Source: Orientallactaga sibirica (Eukaryota > Chordata > Mammalia > Rodentia > Dipodidae). Taken from it: 64,000 bases of DNA. The stretch spans positions 20,321,001-20,385,000 of the forward strand of contig JAEOAD010000029.1 of the NCBI GenBank assembly GCA_036365145.1, in the 5' to 3' direction. Position numbers and translations under genes: made by a program. Positions 11,225 through 21,480 of this stretch are shown here, piece by piece (positions within the stretch are counted from its first letter, which is position 1; the number at the start of each line of letters is the position of its first letter). Under the pieces are notes generated by a model. The model saw nothing but the letters and a program-made list of their open reading frames with translations, did not search any database and was not told the origin of the DNA.

Positions 11225-11660
11225 TACTGCCAGTAGTGATCTCCAATATCTCCCCCAAATTTATGTATTGAGAGCTTGAACCCCAGTGCAAAATACTACG
11301 GACTGAACCCTTTGGGAGGTGATTGAATCATGACAATTCCAACTCCTGAATTTTATTAATGCATTTACTCATGTCTAATTTGATGATATACTGGAAGATG
11401 GTGGAATGATAAAGAGTTTTGCCTACTTAACAAATAAAGTCATTGTGGGAGTGTTCTGGAAGGGTATGGGGCTGATATCCATTCCATCCTCCCCATCTTT
11501 TACAGCTTCCTAGCTGACAAGAGATTAGGAAGTTTGTACTACTAAATGTTCCCCACTGTTCCACATTCCAATGGGCCCAGGAGCCAAAATAAATTTTCCA
11601 TTAGGTTGTTTCATTTTTTTTGTCACAAATTAAAAGTTTTAGACAGAGCCATTCCTACAA
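11225..11660 (+). mobile_element. MaLR-type solo LTR, sense
   Basis: It resembles MST/MLT/ORR1-class LTRs: tcccccaaatttatgtattg, gagagcttgaaccccagtg, tttgggaggtgattgaatca, and aggagccaaaataaattttc with the polyadenylation signal near the 3' end. Ends are approximate, and no partner LTR is visible. Confidence 0.78.
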
Positions 11661-12645
11661 CATATACATGAGAAATAGGACATACCAATCTGCATAGATA
11701 ACTTATCCCTCACAAGAAAAGAAAGTAATAAAATGCATATATCCATGATTATCAATTATTGACTGTATCATTCTATAATATGCTTTTTACTTATATCAGT
11801 GTTTCCAAGACTGATGGCAAGTGTTTCCCTGTACTGGTATGTTTGTATATGAACTGCAAGATTGCCAAGAACCATCATAAATACCTATATAATATAAAAT
11901 ATAAAGTTGGCTGATTAAATTGTTAACTTTGAAAGTGCTCTGTAATTCCCTAATCAAACACAGAAGTGAGTTTTAGAATTATCTTAATGCATTTCCGCTT
12001 TTAAACACTCCAGGTTATACAATATTATCAGGATACTGAGCAACCAATGTTACCAAGCTACCAAATTCTGTGAGTCTATGATAATGCAGGCAGTTTGTTT
12101 TCAACATTGACAAATATGCAAATTTGTTAGTTGTGAATATCTTCCCAGTGTTTCCTGACAGAATTCAGAGCACAAAATGTCTTCAACATTTCCATTTCAC
12201 TGTACATTTTTGTTATTTACCATAGGAGTCCAGACTACTGCTGAGTTTTATTCCGTAATTAGGGGTGTGTGAGGCAGAACAAAAGAGAGAACCTTACTCA
12301 TTATATTGAAAATTTCCAATTTGAGTAGTATACCAGATTAGTGTGACACCCTACTTATATTCTGAAGTAAGAGGAAAAATGTGTTCAGTACATGTTGCTA
12401 AGAAACATGAGGACACACAAAGAACTGGGAATGAACCATCACATAATGCATGATCCTCTTAGAAGTAATTGATTACTTTTACCCTTTAGATAAACCCAGG
12501 ATTTCTATGGAACTTCAACATATTTATATAGATGTCATATGATTCAGATATTCAATTATATATTAGAATAGAGTTGGTTGAAGATGTTATCATGACTTTT
12601 CTTAGAGCATTTTCAGCTGATTGAAACTCTGTAGTGGGTATAGAA
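11661..12645. other. AT-rich unique sequence
   Basis: About 1 kb without a recognisable repeat, open frame or RNA structure. Confidence 0.4.
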
Positions 12646-12653
12646 TACACACA

Positions 12654-12695
<42 letters not shown>
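12646..12695. repeat. (CA)n microsatellite
   Basis: About 50 bases of nearly pure CA with one caaac interruption near the left end. Confidence 0.97.
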
Positions 12696-12699
<4 letters not shown>

Positions 12700-12835
12700 T
12701 ACTGGAGAAGCAAAGTAGAATCTCTAATTTTATTCTAGCTCAGTATCACAGAATAGTGAAGGTATATTAATAAAGGGCCATAATTTTAAGTGTCTAATAT
12801 GTTAAAGGATAATTAAAGAAATAAACTCTCAGGCA

Positions 12836-13631
12836 CCAACAAACAAGCTTAAACACAAAAACCACATGATCATTTCAATAGATGCAGAAAAGGCCTTTGA
12901 CAAAATACATCACTTCATGATCAAAACATTGGAGAGAATAGGTATGGACAGCCTATATCTCAACATAATAAAGGCTATATATAAAGCTCATCAAACAACC
13001 CACTCACAAAATGGGGCAGAGAACTGCACAGGGAGTTCTCAGAGGAAGAAATACAAATGGCAAACACACACTTAAGAAAATGTTCAATATCCCTAATCAT
13101 CAAGGAAATGCAAATTAAAACAACTATGAGATCCCACCTTACCCCAGTAAGGATAGCTAACATTGAAAAAAAAAAAAAAACAATGAAAACAAATGCTGGT
13201 GAGGCTGTGGAGAAATAGGAACAAGCTTTCACTGTTTGTGGGAATGTAAAATGGTTCAACCATTATGGAAAGCTATATGAAGACTCCTGAAAAGGATGAC
13301 TAAAGACCTACCAACAGACCCAGTTATTACCTTACTGGGCATTTACCCTAAAGGCTTCAAGCCTCAGATCAGAGAGATTTGCTCAACCATGTGTATAACA
13401 GCTCAATTCATAATAGCTAAGAGCTGGAATCAACCCAGATGTCCATCATTAGATGAATGGATAACAAAGATGTGGTATATCTATACTATGGAATTTTATA
13501 TAGCAGTAAGGAAAGATAAAATAATGAAATTCGAAAGAAAATGGTCCAACATGGAACAGATCATCGTCAGTGAGCTCACCCAATCACAAAAAGATAATCA
13601 TCACATGGTCTCATTCATCTGTGGCTCCTAA
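12836..13631 (+). pseudogene. L1 ORF2 remnant (RT fragment fused to C-terminus)
   Basis: Frame 12866-13075 begins [20 protein letters not shown], the L1 reverse transcriptase segment around the DAEKAFD motif. The catalytic FADD-type motif is absent because the following sequence jumps to the region before the C-terminal domain. The Cys-rich domain near 13194-13250 has a stop where Arg is expected (cga to tga, CpG decay). The last frame, 13296-13631, ends normally with an IYPK...WNQP...YTMEFY-type ORF2 C-terminus and a stop. It cannot encode an active enzyme. Confidence 0.92.
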
Positions 13632-15098
13632 CCTGAATCCACCTGAGATGCTGCCAAACCTAATAAGTACTCTGAGGGCCAGACAATAGGGAGGGTGGGA
13701 TGGGGGAAGGGCAAGGGTGGGAGAGAGCAAAAGGGTGGGAAGAAGGGTAAGGGTGGGGGGACACAAATAGGGACCGAAAAGGGAATCATACTATAAAACC
13801 CTATATTCTGAACAACAGGCTAAAACATTGATCCTTCAGCAGGCCCACAGAGGGCACACCTGAACCACAGGGAACTGGAGAGAACATCATGAAGAGTAAC
13901 CTTAATATTTTCCTGTTTTTCTCTCTCTTTGTGTCTCCCCCATTCTTCTCCTCTTTATACTCACTTTCTCTTTTATATTACCTATCTTTTTCTTCCTTCA
14001 CCTTCCTTGGCGCTGACTTATCACTCCCAGTACCAGCACAGGGTTAACTTTCACTATGAGCTGTTGATCCAAGAGACCTACAAGGTTTCCCAAAAAAGAC
14101 AGATTTCTATCAGAGTTCTTGATGACCCACCAAAGGTTAATGGTAAGACCCTACTGTCAAAGACAGCATACTTGGGTGAGACAAAACATGGAGAGACCTG
14201 GTCAGAACCTGGAAGAGGTTCAGTCTCCAGACTGTTAGCTAGTCTAATGCCAGAGGGTGCCACACGAGCGACTGGGGAAAAATGACCAACATCTGTCCAA
14301 AGAACTCGCAGTCTAAACCATCCAGCAGGAAACAACCTGACATAATGCTCAAACAAGTGCAGAAGTGGTACACAGCCATGGTGGGTAACCAGCTGCTCTT
14401 GATTTTGCTAATAGATCCACTCAGTGGAATGGAATGCATTGCTGGAACTGGGAAATAAGTCAAAACCATGTACAAAAAAATGAGCCCAGACTCCAAGATC
14501 AAACTCCCACCAAATGTGGGCTAGAAGAGGGCCTACACATATAAAATTCTCTCCAAAATAACTAGGGCCATTTCATCTACTTAGTACTAACCTCTCTCTC
14601 CATTGGAGAATTTGTTTATCTTTTTCACATGGATGACGAACCTGAAGGGAGGATCAGCCTATCATACCTCACCAGGGCCCCAGCTGAAACCATAGAGTAA
14701 CACAGGGAAAGGACAAGAGTACAGCTTTCTTAGTGAACAAGACACCAGAAAAGGCTGAAGGAGATAAACACAGAGAACATTCAATTCCTAATAAGCCAGA
14801 CAATCAGAGACACAGAAGCTCCCAAAACCTTATCATTGAAGTAGAACTAAAATGATCCCAACCTGGCTCAGGGAAATTTGTAGAAGAGGGGGGCAGAAAG
14901 ATTGTTAGAGCCACAAGTTGGGTCATTATGCACAGAGACTTGACCTATCCCCCATGACTCTTGACTACCCCCACAAAGCATGACGACCCACATTCCCCAT
15001 TGATGAGGGTCCCTTTGGAAGGGGGAGGACAGGGAGGAGGATAATGGAGTCACCAACATGAATGTAAAATTAGAATAATATAAATAAAAAAAAGAAAG
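13632..15098 (+). mobile_element. L1 3'-UTR with G-rich tract
   Basis: It directly follows the ORF2 stop. A run of G3-G6 blocks at 13678-13762 could form a G-quadruplex. The body (14100-14700) recurs at 44800-45400 and 48010-48300, and the terminal part (14790-15075) recurs at 25800, 39225, 45480 and 48370. The small frames here are chance frames. Confidence 0.9.
13678..13762 (+). promoter_or_regulatory. Potential G-quadruplex in L1 3'-UTR
   Basis: At least six G-runs of three or more (for example ggtgggatgggggaaggg) lie within 85 bases, with short A/T/C loops. L1 3'-UTRs of several mammals carry G4-forming tracts. Folding here is inferred from sequence only. Confidence 0.6.
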
Positions 15099-15111
15099 AA
15101 ACTCTCAGGCA

Positions 15112-15965
15112 ATTCTGAGAGAAATGACTACTGTGTTCATGTTTTGCTACTCAATTATGAACAATTATGAACAAGGAATCACCTAATATCATAATACAGC
15201 AAAAAATATGAAAGGAGGTAGATGCCAGCATGAAAGCTATCTGAATCAGAAGGTATTGGTTCCTGACCATTTCTTGTGTCTACTATTGAAGAATGATGAG
15301 TTTTGAATCCAGAAGTGGAGAGGGGAGGAACAACGAGGAAAGTGGAGCAACAAATTGGTAGCAACTTAGGAAATTCCTAAGCACTTTGCTGTGTAGGGCT
15401 GATAGTTGCTAAAATGTGCAGTTTGACTAAAGCATTCACTACCTTTCTGCTGCTAAAGTGATGGGTGTTTTTAGCAAAAAAAAAAAAAAAAATGTGCACT
15501 TTGCCTTAGCAAGTAAGAAATCAATTTTCTCTAGTATCTCCAAAGCATGCAATTTCTCAGTTCTTATAGTTCTTTTTAGATATACTTCAATGGCCAACAT
15601 ACCTTGTTCCTTCCAAGCACTAAATTAAATTTCATTCTTTCTATGTTCAAAGATATGATTAGAATATTTTAGTAAGGAAGGTAGATGTGAAAATTATGAA
15701 TCAGGCAATATAAATGGATAGAAACTGACAATCCTAGAGTTCTTATTTAGAGGACCTTTCTAAAAGTCATTCAGTGTCTTTTCTGAAAATAAGTCTTATC
15801 TTCAGAATTCTCATGACATATTTCTCATTATTTGAAGTATATTTTTACTTGGAATTTTTACTAACACATCAAAATCATTAACACCTTAAATGAGACCTAC
15901 CAGCTTTACATATTTCTTGATGTTTCTGAATTTTTCACTTGTAAATATAGCTTTCTTTTCTTTTT
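15112..15965. other. Unique AT-rich sequence
   Basis: Contains an A-run at 15476-15492. No repeat family or gene recognised. Confidence 0.4.
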
Positions 15966-16299
15966 GCACACGTATATGTGTGTTTGCATGTGTGTCAGTG
16001 TTTTTACATGAGTATGAAGGCATATGTGCATGTATATTTGGAAGCCAGATGTTGACATCAGGTGTCTTCCTTGATTGTTCTCCACTTTATTTATGGAGGC
16101 AGGGTTTCACTCTGTAATCTAGAGTTTGCCAGTTCACCTAGCATACTTCACAAGCTTGCCCCTGGGCTCTTGTCTATGGTTCCCTAGTACTGGTGAGCCA
16201 CTACACCTTCTTTGCATTTAAATGGGGGCTTAGTATCTGAACTGCAGTCCTCACATTTCTGTATGCAATATTTCATCCACTGAGCATCTCCTCAACCAT
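15966..16299 (-). mobile_element. B3 SINE, antisense
   Basis: Reversed B3 order is visible: tgtgtgtttgcatgtgtgtc, ggaagccagatgttgacatc, aggtgtcttccttg, ggaggcagggtttcactc, and a decayed head ending atctcctcaacc. Confidence 0.8.
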
Positions 16300-16593
16300 G
16301 GCATCATTATTTTCTAACCACCAAAGCTTGAATTCTGAAAGCTGTGAACCTTTTGGCCTCCTTCATACTCATTTCTCATCATTAAATCATTCTACCCATT
16401 CTTTCAGGATATTCATCATATTCTTCCATATCTATTCCTACAGCTCAAGTCCAAGTTTTTCCCTCTGCACTCTTGCCTCTTTCCTGGAATTATATTCTCC
16501 CACCCCCACCTGATGCTTCTCTATAGTTACAAGATCCTTTTTACATGTTCATCTGGTGGATGGAGTTTAGAAATACTGTTTCAATGTGAAGAT
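16300..16593. other. Unique sequence, C/T-rich on plus strand
   Basis: A pyrimidine-biased stretch with two adjoining chance frames (16298-16513, 16513-16704). The second runs into the B1. No repeat recognised. Confidence 0.35.
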
Positions 16594-16610
16594 AAAATTA
16601 AAAGCTGTGA

Positions 16611-16771
16611 GCCGGGCGTGGTGGCACACGCCTTTGATCCCAGTGCTCGGGAGGCAGAGGTAGGAGGATCACCGAGAGTTCGAGGCCACCCTGGGACTAC
16701 ATAGTTAATTCCAGGTCAACCTGGACCAGAGTGAGACCCTACCTTGCAAAAAAAAAAAAAAAAAAAAAAAA
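16611..16771 (+). mobile_element. B1 SINE, full-length, with TSD
   Basis: It starts gccgggcgtggtggcacacg and ends in a long A tail. The duplicated flank aaaattaaaagc is present at 16594-16605 and 16772-16783. The left copy continues into ctgtg, and the right copy abuts the MaLR element at 16788. Confidence 0.95.
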
Positions 16772-16787
16772 AAAATTAAAAGCAAGG

Positions 16788-17177
16788 TGTTGCAGACAGC
16801 TTCAGGTTCGCTGAGATGAACTTCCAGACCAGGCACAGTTATGGAGGAAGGGATATTATTTATTGAAGCTTACAGATCCAGGGGAAGTTCCATAATGGCA
16901 AGAGAAACGGCTTGCCCTTCACAGGACCAGGCGAGAGAGAGAAAAGCCAACCAGCCACCACAGCACACAGAGCAAAACTACAGCCAAAAGGTCACACAGC
17001 ACACTTCAGGAACTCCTGCTAGGCACATTTGCATATCTTTACAATGGAATCTCAAACCATCACCACACCTTAAGACCAGCCCCCAGTGACCTTGCCTCTA
17101 GCAAGGTGATTGCAGATGCAAACTATAAAGTAATAAAACATTGAATATATTGGGGGACATATATTCAAACTACCACA
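16788..17177 (-). repeat. MaLR 3' LTR (left copy)
   Basis: Minus-strand start tgtggtagtttgaatatatg and end ...gtctgcaaca give canonical TG/CA ends. A polyadenylation signal (ttcaataaataata) lies near the R region. Length is 390 bp. It differs from the other copy by ctagcaaggt replacing tt and by two single-base indels. Confidence 0.93.
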
Positions 17178-18448
17178 TTCCGCCCCTGGCCCCCAATATA
17201 TTTAGCTCCTGGCCCCCAGTAGATTTATAACTATCACACATTGTAAATTGTACTCAGTCCAATTTCAAAGGTTCTCACAGTCTTGATCAACTTAAGATAG
17301 TGAGTCCTATAAAATCAAACAAGTTAAATACTTTCAACATGTAAAGGCACAGAGTAAACATTTTAACTGGTATAAGGCATAGCAAGGAGAGACTAGAATA
17401 ATGCAAACTTAACCACCATCAGCAGTCATCAAACTTCTGCAGTTCAAGTTCAATATAACCAGAGACTGACAGTCTCCAGGTTTTCCAATTCCGCCCCTCC
17501 AGCTGGGCAGAGTCGCCAGGGAAAACTTTCATCCCATGCCAACACTGCACTCCATGGTAGCCCTTTTGCACAGTCCTGGTATATCCAAAACATCTTCAGG
17601 TCTCCATGCAAACCACGGTCCATCTTCCAAAAGGCTCTTCCAGCCTATTCCTCAGGGACTTCATGCCCTGCCTTCATGCTGCATCTCAGCAGCGGCTCCT
17701 GGAACCGTGTGCAACTCATGACCATTCCATGCATTTTTCATGCTTCCAAAACTAATACCAGGTGTGAAGGACACAGCCATATTCTTAATCCAGGGACAAA
17801 ATAAACCATAGCCTTGAAAAGCAGGTTCCTTCTCCAGTCAACTCTTTCCAAGAATTTGCATTTTTAACAGTCTTTCCTCAGGCATCCTCTCCATTGTTTT
17901 AATGTAAATCAAGTCTGGCCACCTTCCTTCCACCTTCCTTAAGATTGCTAATGTGTTTGACAATAGCAGTTAAACCAGCCTCAATGCTTCTACTTTTAAC
18001 TTGCTTCAAGTCTTCCAACTTAAAATCTTAAATCTCTCAGTCCAATATCTTTAGCCAAGTACATCAGTCCATTACAAATTTAAGTTTGATCAAACACTCT
18101 GGGCCTGGATAGCGGAACGTAGCCATCCCTTATGCCAGTAGCCCAGTTCCAACAAAGTCCTCTGCAGTCTTTCCTTCCCTTAGAAATCCCGAAGTTCAAT
18201 ACTATCTGCACTTAGCATTCTCAAACTCTCATCAGAATAGTCCATAAAACTTGGCTTACCACTCCAGAAGGCATCTTCAGTTGCAAGCACCAAGTCCATG
18301 CCCATTCCTCCAAAACAAAGGTTCCAAAAGATGAACATCCACATGGTCTGGTTCAACTCACCCCACACTCCTCGGTACCACTTTACCAAAAGACGAATAT
18401 CCACACGGTCAGGTTCATCTCACCCCACACTCCTCGGTACCACTTTAC
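17178..18448 (-). mobile_element. MaLR internal region, non-coding
   Basis: About 1.27 kb without long frames on either strand, typical of MaLR interiors. The end next to the 3' LTR (17178-17200) gives a purine-rich tract on the minus strand. The end next to the 5' LTR carries two tandem 62-bp leader copies (18324-18447). Confidence 0.88.
18324..18447 (-). repeat. Tandem 62-bp leader duplication with two PBS-like copies
   Basis: Units 18324-18385 and 18386-18447 share the same order and differ at about five positions. Each contains, on the minus strand, tggtaccgaggagtgtgggg. This is close to a tRNA-Leu(UAA) primer-binding sequence (tggtaccaggagtgggg) with two single-base insertions. Only the copy nearest the LTR is in the usual position. 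Confidence 0.88.
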
Positions 18449-18830
18449 TGTTGCAGACAGCTTCAGGTTCGCTGAGATGAACTTCCAGACCAGGCACAGT
18501 TATGGAGGAAGGGATATTATTTATTGAAGCTTACAGATCCAGGGGAAGTTCCATAATGGCAAGAGAAACGGCTTGCCCTTCACAGGACCAGGCGAGAGAG
18601 AGAAAAGCCAACCAGCCACCACAGCACACAGAGCAAAACTACAGCCAAAAGGTCACACAGCACACTTCAGGAACTCCTGCTAGGCACATTTGCATATCTT
18701 TACAATGGAATCTCAAACCATCACCACACCTTAAGACCAGCCCCAGTGACCTTGCCTTTGATTGCAGATGCAAACTATAAAAGTAATAAAACATTGAATA
18801 TATTGGGGGACATATATTCAAACTACCACA
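18449..18830 (-). repeat. MaLR 5' LTR (right copy)
   Basis: Minus-strand TG...CA ends, 382 bp. The first ~310 plus-strand bases appear identical to the left LTR. Octamer-like atttgcat (at 18688) and the AATAAA signal are conserved in both. Confidence 0.93.
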
Positions 18831-19389
18831 CTGTGGTTTACCCAGTGTTGAAATAATTTTCAGTACAAATGTCTCAGAAAAGATGGAAATGAAGTTGAAA
18901 ATGTGAAATAGTCTACTCCCCAATTCTCTAAGAGGTCTCACTGTCTCCTATGATCAGAACTCTATTTAAAACTAGAGTATACCCTAACCAGAATTTTTAC
19001 CTGTCAACTTAGTATGAATGGTTACTAATTTTTGGTAATGGATAACAGGCACAAAGTTTTTCTTTATTGGGAATTGTAAATAATTTTAAATAGTAAATGG
19101 TATTATTATTTATAGTCAAAATTATACTCACAGTCATAATGGCCATATATTTATAATTATGATTAAATTATCATTTATAGTTCTTGTTAAACTTCCAGCT
19201 CAATGCTGTGTATTTGGGACTTTAACAAAGCACACAGTACTCACAAAGACACCGTTCAATAAAGTAGAAGCTATTGTCACCAAAGAGGAACTTAATCATT
19301 ATCATTATATGGTTTATATAGACATTTTGGTCTTATCCAAATCTCTGAATGGACTCCTCCTGTTTATCCTTAAAAACAGTGCTTTTACT
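18831..19389. other. AT-rich unique sequence
   Basis: The first five bases, ctgtg, are the right-hand flank of the MaLR element. Nothing else recognised. Confidence 0.4.
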
Positions 19390-19541
19390 TTTCTTTCTCT
19401 TATTTTATTTCTTTGTGACAGAGTTCCACTCTGTAGTTTGGACAGGCATGGAACTCATTATGTATCTCGGGCTGGTTTTGAACTCCCAGTGATCCTCAGC
19501 CTTCCAAATCTTGGGATTATAGGCTTCAGCTACTGTTCTTA
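19390..19541 (-). mobile_element. B1 SINE, antisense, old
   Basis: gacagagttccactctgtag, catggaactcattatgta and aatcttgggattataggctt match antisense B1 with high divergence. The poly-T side lies at 19390-19412. Confidence 0.82.
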
Positions 19542-20782
19542 GAAAGCTTTTTTTTCTTATTTTTTTCTGATACCACTTCAATGTGTCAGATTCATTGAAA
19601 CATTTAAATGAATCAACCATAAGACTAATAATAATAGAAATATAAGCATAAATATCAGATATCAATTTGCATTTGCTATGGTTTCTCAATCTATGACAAC
19701 ACAGAGATAATCATATGTATATATTTGTGACATGTTTTCCTACCTAAATATATTTATACAAGCTAGTTCTTCTCAGACTTACTCCTGTGGCCTAAATTAG
19801 ATATGATAGCACCATGTCCCTTGAGAACAATTCTGTAACAGAGCACCTGGATACAGTTTCTGTGGTGCCCATTCTAGGGTGTTTTACAATTTATTTACAA
19901 AATCACCTTTTCCTTAGTAGTAAAATTTTTCTTGGCAGAAAATGATGTAAATTCAGTAGTCTATGAATAGCAAGGGCCAAAGATGAAGTAAGTCTTGGGA
20001 CAGGAAACCTACCAGGTAGGTACAGTCATCTCTCATAGACTCACCCTTTCCAAACTAGCACTTCATAACTTCTTAGACATATTTCTTTTACATATCCAGT
20101 ACTTTCATCTCTAAGGCAAGGAAAATCATATGTGATGCATTCATCATGGTTGGATTTCATTCCATACATATGGCAGTAAGAAAAAAAAGTCATACTTAAC
20201 TTCATTTAAATCAAATTAAACATAATAATGATATTTAAAAAATAGCAAAACATTGGAGTATAAAAACTCACTTATTTGTAAGGGAATGTCACCTTTCTTT
20301 AAGGATACATGCTCAAACTCTTCAAGAGGCTATAGATCACTGTCTTATGTGAAATTATATTATGAAGGATATTCTGATTATTTAAAGGGCCATCACAATT
20401 GCATGATGAACGTGAATACAACATCAACTCTTCTCCACTGGGGTGTACCCTGAACTGTGTACAGGCATTTCTCAGGACAGGCCTCCTTACCAGGTTTCTG
20501 GACCTGGCTTAGGAGTGTCTATCCACATTCTATCACCTCAGTTACTACCTTTTCTCTGGAAAGGGAACCACTGCATTTTTATTTCTGATGATTTCTTTCC
20601 CTCCTTGATTATCCCTAGAGCCTGTCAGTGCATCACATTCCTGCCAGGTAAGAATGTCAAAGGATAAAGGTAGGTATAAGAGCCATTCTCCACCTTCCCT
20701 GGAAAAGAGGCATTGATAGAGGATTCTTGACCTAAACCTATTCACCAGAAGGGAGACAATGCCCCTTACTGGAATTCCTTTG
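19542..20782. other. Unique sequence, nothing recognised
   Basis: Overlapping chance frames at 20253-20667 have no domain signature. No SINE, LTR or L1 match seen. Confidence 0.35.

Positions 20783-20829
<47 letters not shown>
20783..20829. repeat. (CA)n microsatellite
   Basis: About 47 bases of uninterrupted CA. Confidence 0.98.
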
Positions 20830-20835
<6 letters not shown>

Positions 20836-20910
20836 GCTATAAAAATAAAATAAGGAATATAGTATTTATTACTTTTTGTTGTTTACTTATGTTAGTTAAG
20901 AATAAAGTTT

Positions 20911-21480
20911 AGTGGCTGAGATAGCTCAGTGGGTAATGTGCTTGCCATGAAATGATGAAAACCTGAGTCCAGATCCCCAACACCCACATAACAACTGAGT
21001 GTGTGCCTGAGTCCAGATCCCCAATATCCACATAACAACAGAATGAGGACCTCAGTCCATATCCCCAATAGCCACACAACAGCTGAATGAGGACCTCAGT
21101 CCAGATCCCCATTATCCACACAATAGCTGATTGAGGACCTCAGTCCAGATCCCCAATATCCACATAACAGCTGAATGAGGACCTCAGTCCAGATCCCCAA
21201 TATCCACATAACAGCTAAGTATGGGGTCATACATCACAGCCCTGGGGAAGTGGAAACAGAGGATCCCTGGGGATTTCTAACTAGCTAGGACTAGTGGAAT
21301 TGCTGAGCACAAGGTTAAGCAAGAGATCCTGTCTCAGAAAAATAATGTGAAGAACAATTGAAGGAAACACCCACCATCAGCCTTGGACTTTCACATGTAA
21401 TAACACATACACACACATCTGCACACATGCACATGTGCTGACAAACATATGAACACACATACACATATACAAGAGAGTAG
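20911..21480 (+). mobile_element. B3 SINE with internal tandem amplification
   Basis: The tRNA-like head (agtggctgagatagctcagt) at 20911 leads into six copies of a 44-bp unit. It then resumes the B3 body (aagcaagagatcctgtctca near 21315, caccatcagccttggacttt near 21372) and ends in a CA-rich tail. The total length is far beyond a normal ~200-bp B3 because of the array. Confidence 0.85.
20967..21230 (+). repeat. 6 x 44-bp minisatellite within B3
   Basis: Unit starts (gtccagatcc or gtccatatcc) fall at 20967, 21011, 21055, 21099, 21143 and 21187, exactly 44 bases apart. The unit spans the B3 region after box B (atccccaatatccacataac). The last copy trails into atggggtcat. Confidence 0.97.

Larger units (their letters stand above)
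12836..15098 (+). mobile_element. 5'-truncated, internally deleted L1 with TSD
   Basis: A LINE-1 insertion flanked by a 13-bp TSD (aaactctcaggca at 12823-12835 and 15099-15111). It contains a piece of the ORF2 reverse transcriptase region (12836-12990) fused by internal deletion to the ORF2 C-terminal region (about 12990-13631). A 1.45-kb 3'-UTR follows, with a G-rich tract (13678-13762) and an A-rich tail (15076-15098). The 5' part, ORF1 and most of the reverse transcriptase are missing, so it is dead. Confidence 0.93.
16788..18830 (-). mobile_element. Young non-autonomous MaLR-like LTR element
   Basis: Two LTRs (16788-17177 and 18449-18830) enclose a 1271-bp non-coding interior. Read on the minus strand, the 5' LTR is at the right. 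A primer-binding-site-like sequence resembling a tRNA-Leu(UAA) site lies just inside it, and a purine-rich tract (ggggccaggggcggaa) precedes the 3' LTR. There is no gag, pol or env frame, so it needed enzymes in trans, as MaLR elements (ERVL-related) do. The LTRs differ only by indels (8-bp net, 1-bp, 1-bp), so insertion was recent. Confidence 0.9.

Noticed and set aside
16841..18780. Two copies of an identical ~82-residue frame (MEEGILFIEAYRSRGSSIMA...)
   Set aside because: Both lie in the LTRs of the MaLR-like element on the strand opposite to its transcription. The identity comes from LTR identity, not protein conservation.
20911..20990. A tRNA-like gene at the head of the repeat
   Set aside because: The tRNA-like promoter belongs to a B3 SINE head; no cloverleaf with an acceptor stem is formed. 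The same holds for all B2 and ID heads.
20892..21121. Repetitive minus-strand frames (MWLLGIWTEVLI..., CGYWG repeats) suggesting a repeat protein
   Set aside because: They come from the 44-bp array in a B3 SINE. The 44-bp period shifts frame at each unit, so a repeat protein is not maintained.
20967..21230. CRISPR-like array (regular repeats)
   Set aside because: Units are directly tandem with no spacers, within a mammalian SINE.
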